In this document: in pieces, positions 12,995 to 13,332 of the stretch
How the letters are laid out: each line of letters begins with the position of its first letter
Position numbering within the stretch: the stretch's first letter is position 1
NCBI GenBank assembly: GCA_002352945.1
Contig: DDHL01000105.1
Coordinates: 39,288 to 52,619, forward strand
Direction: 5' to 3'
Length of the DNA stretch: 13,332 bases
DNA from: Campylobacteraceae bacterium UBA1877
GTDB taxonomy: Bacteria > Campylobacterota > Campylobacteria > Campylobacterales > Campylobacteraceae
Notes under the pieces: model-generated
The model's database searches: none
The model's input: only the letters and a program-made list of their open reading frames with translations
What the model was told of the DNA's origin: nothing
Position numbers and translations under genes: made by a program

Positions 12995-13011
12995 ACATAT
13001 ATACTTATGTT
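12994..13011. promoter_or_regulatory. Inverted repeat, candidate antitoxin operator
   Basis: AACATA (12994-12999) and TATGTT (13006-13011) are perfect 6-bp arms 6 nt apart. They lie in the spacer directly upstream of, and touching, the extended -10 box. This placement suits autorepression by a Phd/YefM antitoxin with or without toxin. The arms are AT-rich, so chance is possible. Confidence 0.4.
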
Positions 13012-13126
13012 TAGAAATAAAATGACTGTTATATTTGTGTTTGATTACAAAAAATGAAGCATTTAGATATCTTTTTCATGATGTTTAAAATGATAGCATC
13101 TATAATTCGGAAGTTAGTTTTTGTTA

Positions 13127-13332
13127 TTATTCAATTTTTTCTACTTCTACATATCTGGGTGTAGTCATATCTGAAAAAAGAAGTCCTTGTGCCCTTACCC
13201 CACCTTTTTTCATAGGTGGAGTAATTTTAATCTTACCTAATTTTTTTGATTGAATATATAGCGAAAATCCAAGTGTAAAATCCAAATCATAATAGCCATC
13301 ATACTCTTCAACTAAAGTGCCACTATTTGTCA
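13127..13332 (-). CDS. 3' end of an unrecognised gene (start lies beyond the window)
   Basis: An open frame enters from the right edge and ends at TAA (13127-13129), giving 67 C-terminal residues. They include EYDGYYDLDFTLGFSLYI, then KITPPMKKGGVRAQGLLF and TPRYVEVEKIE at the end. The mix of aromatic residues and alternating strands suggests a beta-rich fold. I recognise no family. The codon pattern looks like real coding, and no stop occurs in this frame from the edge to 13129. The 174 bp between it and the antitoxin start carry the toxin-antitoxin promoter and otherwise only AT-rich sequence. Confidence 0.55.
   Translation of the reverse strand, partial: TNSGTLVEEYDGYYDLDFTLGFSLYIQSKKLGKIKITPPMKKGGVRAQGLLFSDMTTPRYVEVEKIE

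Overview
The window is 13.3 kb of AT-rich, gene-dense bacterial chromosome and fits a member of the Campylobacterota (Epsilonproteobacteria), probably a free-living, environmental one. The case rests on the tsaE-lptB-rpoN order, an adjacent thiL-truD pair, the sequence character of RpoN and TruD, and TACAAT/TATAAT -10 boxes without clear -35 boxes. Genus cannot be fixed by reading alone.

Layout. From 1 to 8574 everything reads on the minus strand. In transcription order it runs thiL, truD, a short gap, then a tightly packed run: S4-domain RNA-binding protein, trpD, tsaE, lptB, rpoN, an HMG-CoA-lyase-family enzyme, a class III (CaiB/BaiF) CoA-transferase, and after 114 bp a TRAP-transporter binding protein (dctP-like) cut by the left edge. 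Within this run the gaps are at most 2 nt or the genes overlap by 4-11 nt. The first part is housekeeping (thiamine cofactor, tRNA modification, tryptophan, LPS export, sigma-54). The last three genes look like a carboxylate uptake, CoA activation and C-C cleavage module attached behind rpoN.

From 8720 to 11824 three genes read on the plus strand: a 380-residue protein resembling a redox subunit that has lost its Fe-S cysteines, a family 4 uracil-DNA glycosylase, and an exported protein with a possible type I periplasmic-binding fold. A YbgC-type thioesterase lies convergently and overlaps the last of these tail to tail. From 12331 to 12952 is a type II toxin-antitoxin pair (Phd/YefM-like antitoxin, RelE/ParE-like toxin). 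The 3' part of an unrecognised gene enters at the right edge. No stretch over 300 bases lacks a gene. I saw no tRNA, rRNA, CRISPR array or insertion sequence.

The most striking signal is not a gene. The perfect palindrome TTACATGTAA occurs 9 times, plus 2 copies with an intact TACATGTA core, where well under one copy is expected. It sits mostly inside genes, in the only two reading frames free of its built-in stop codon, and so leaves repeated LHV(K/R/D) or (F/S)TCK tetrapeptides in unrelated proteins. It is absent from the toxin-antitoxin end. It behaves like a highly iterated palindrome of unknown function.
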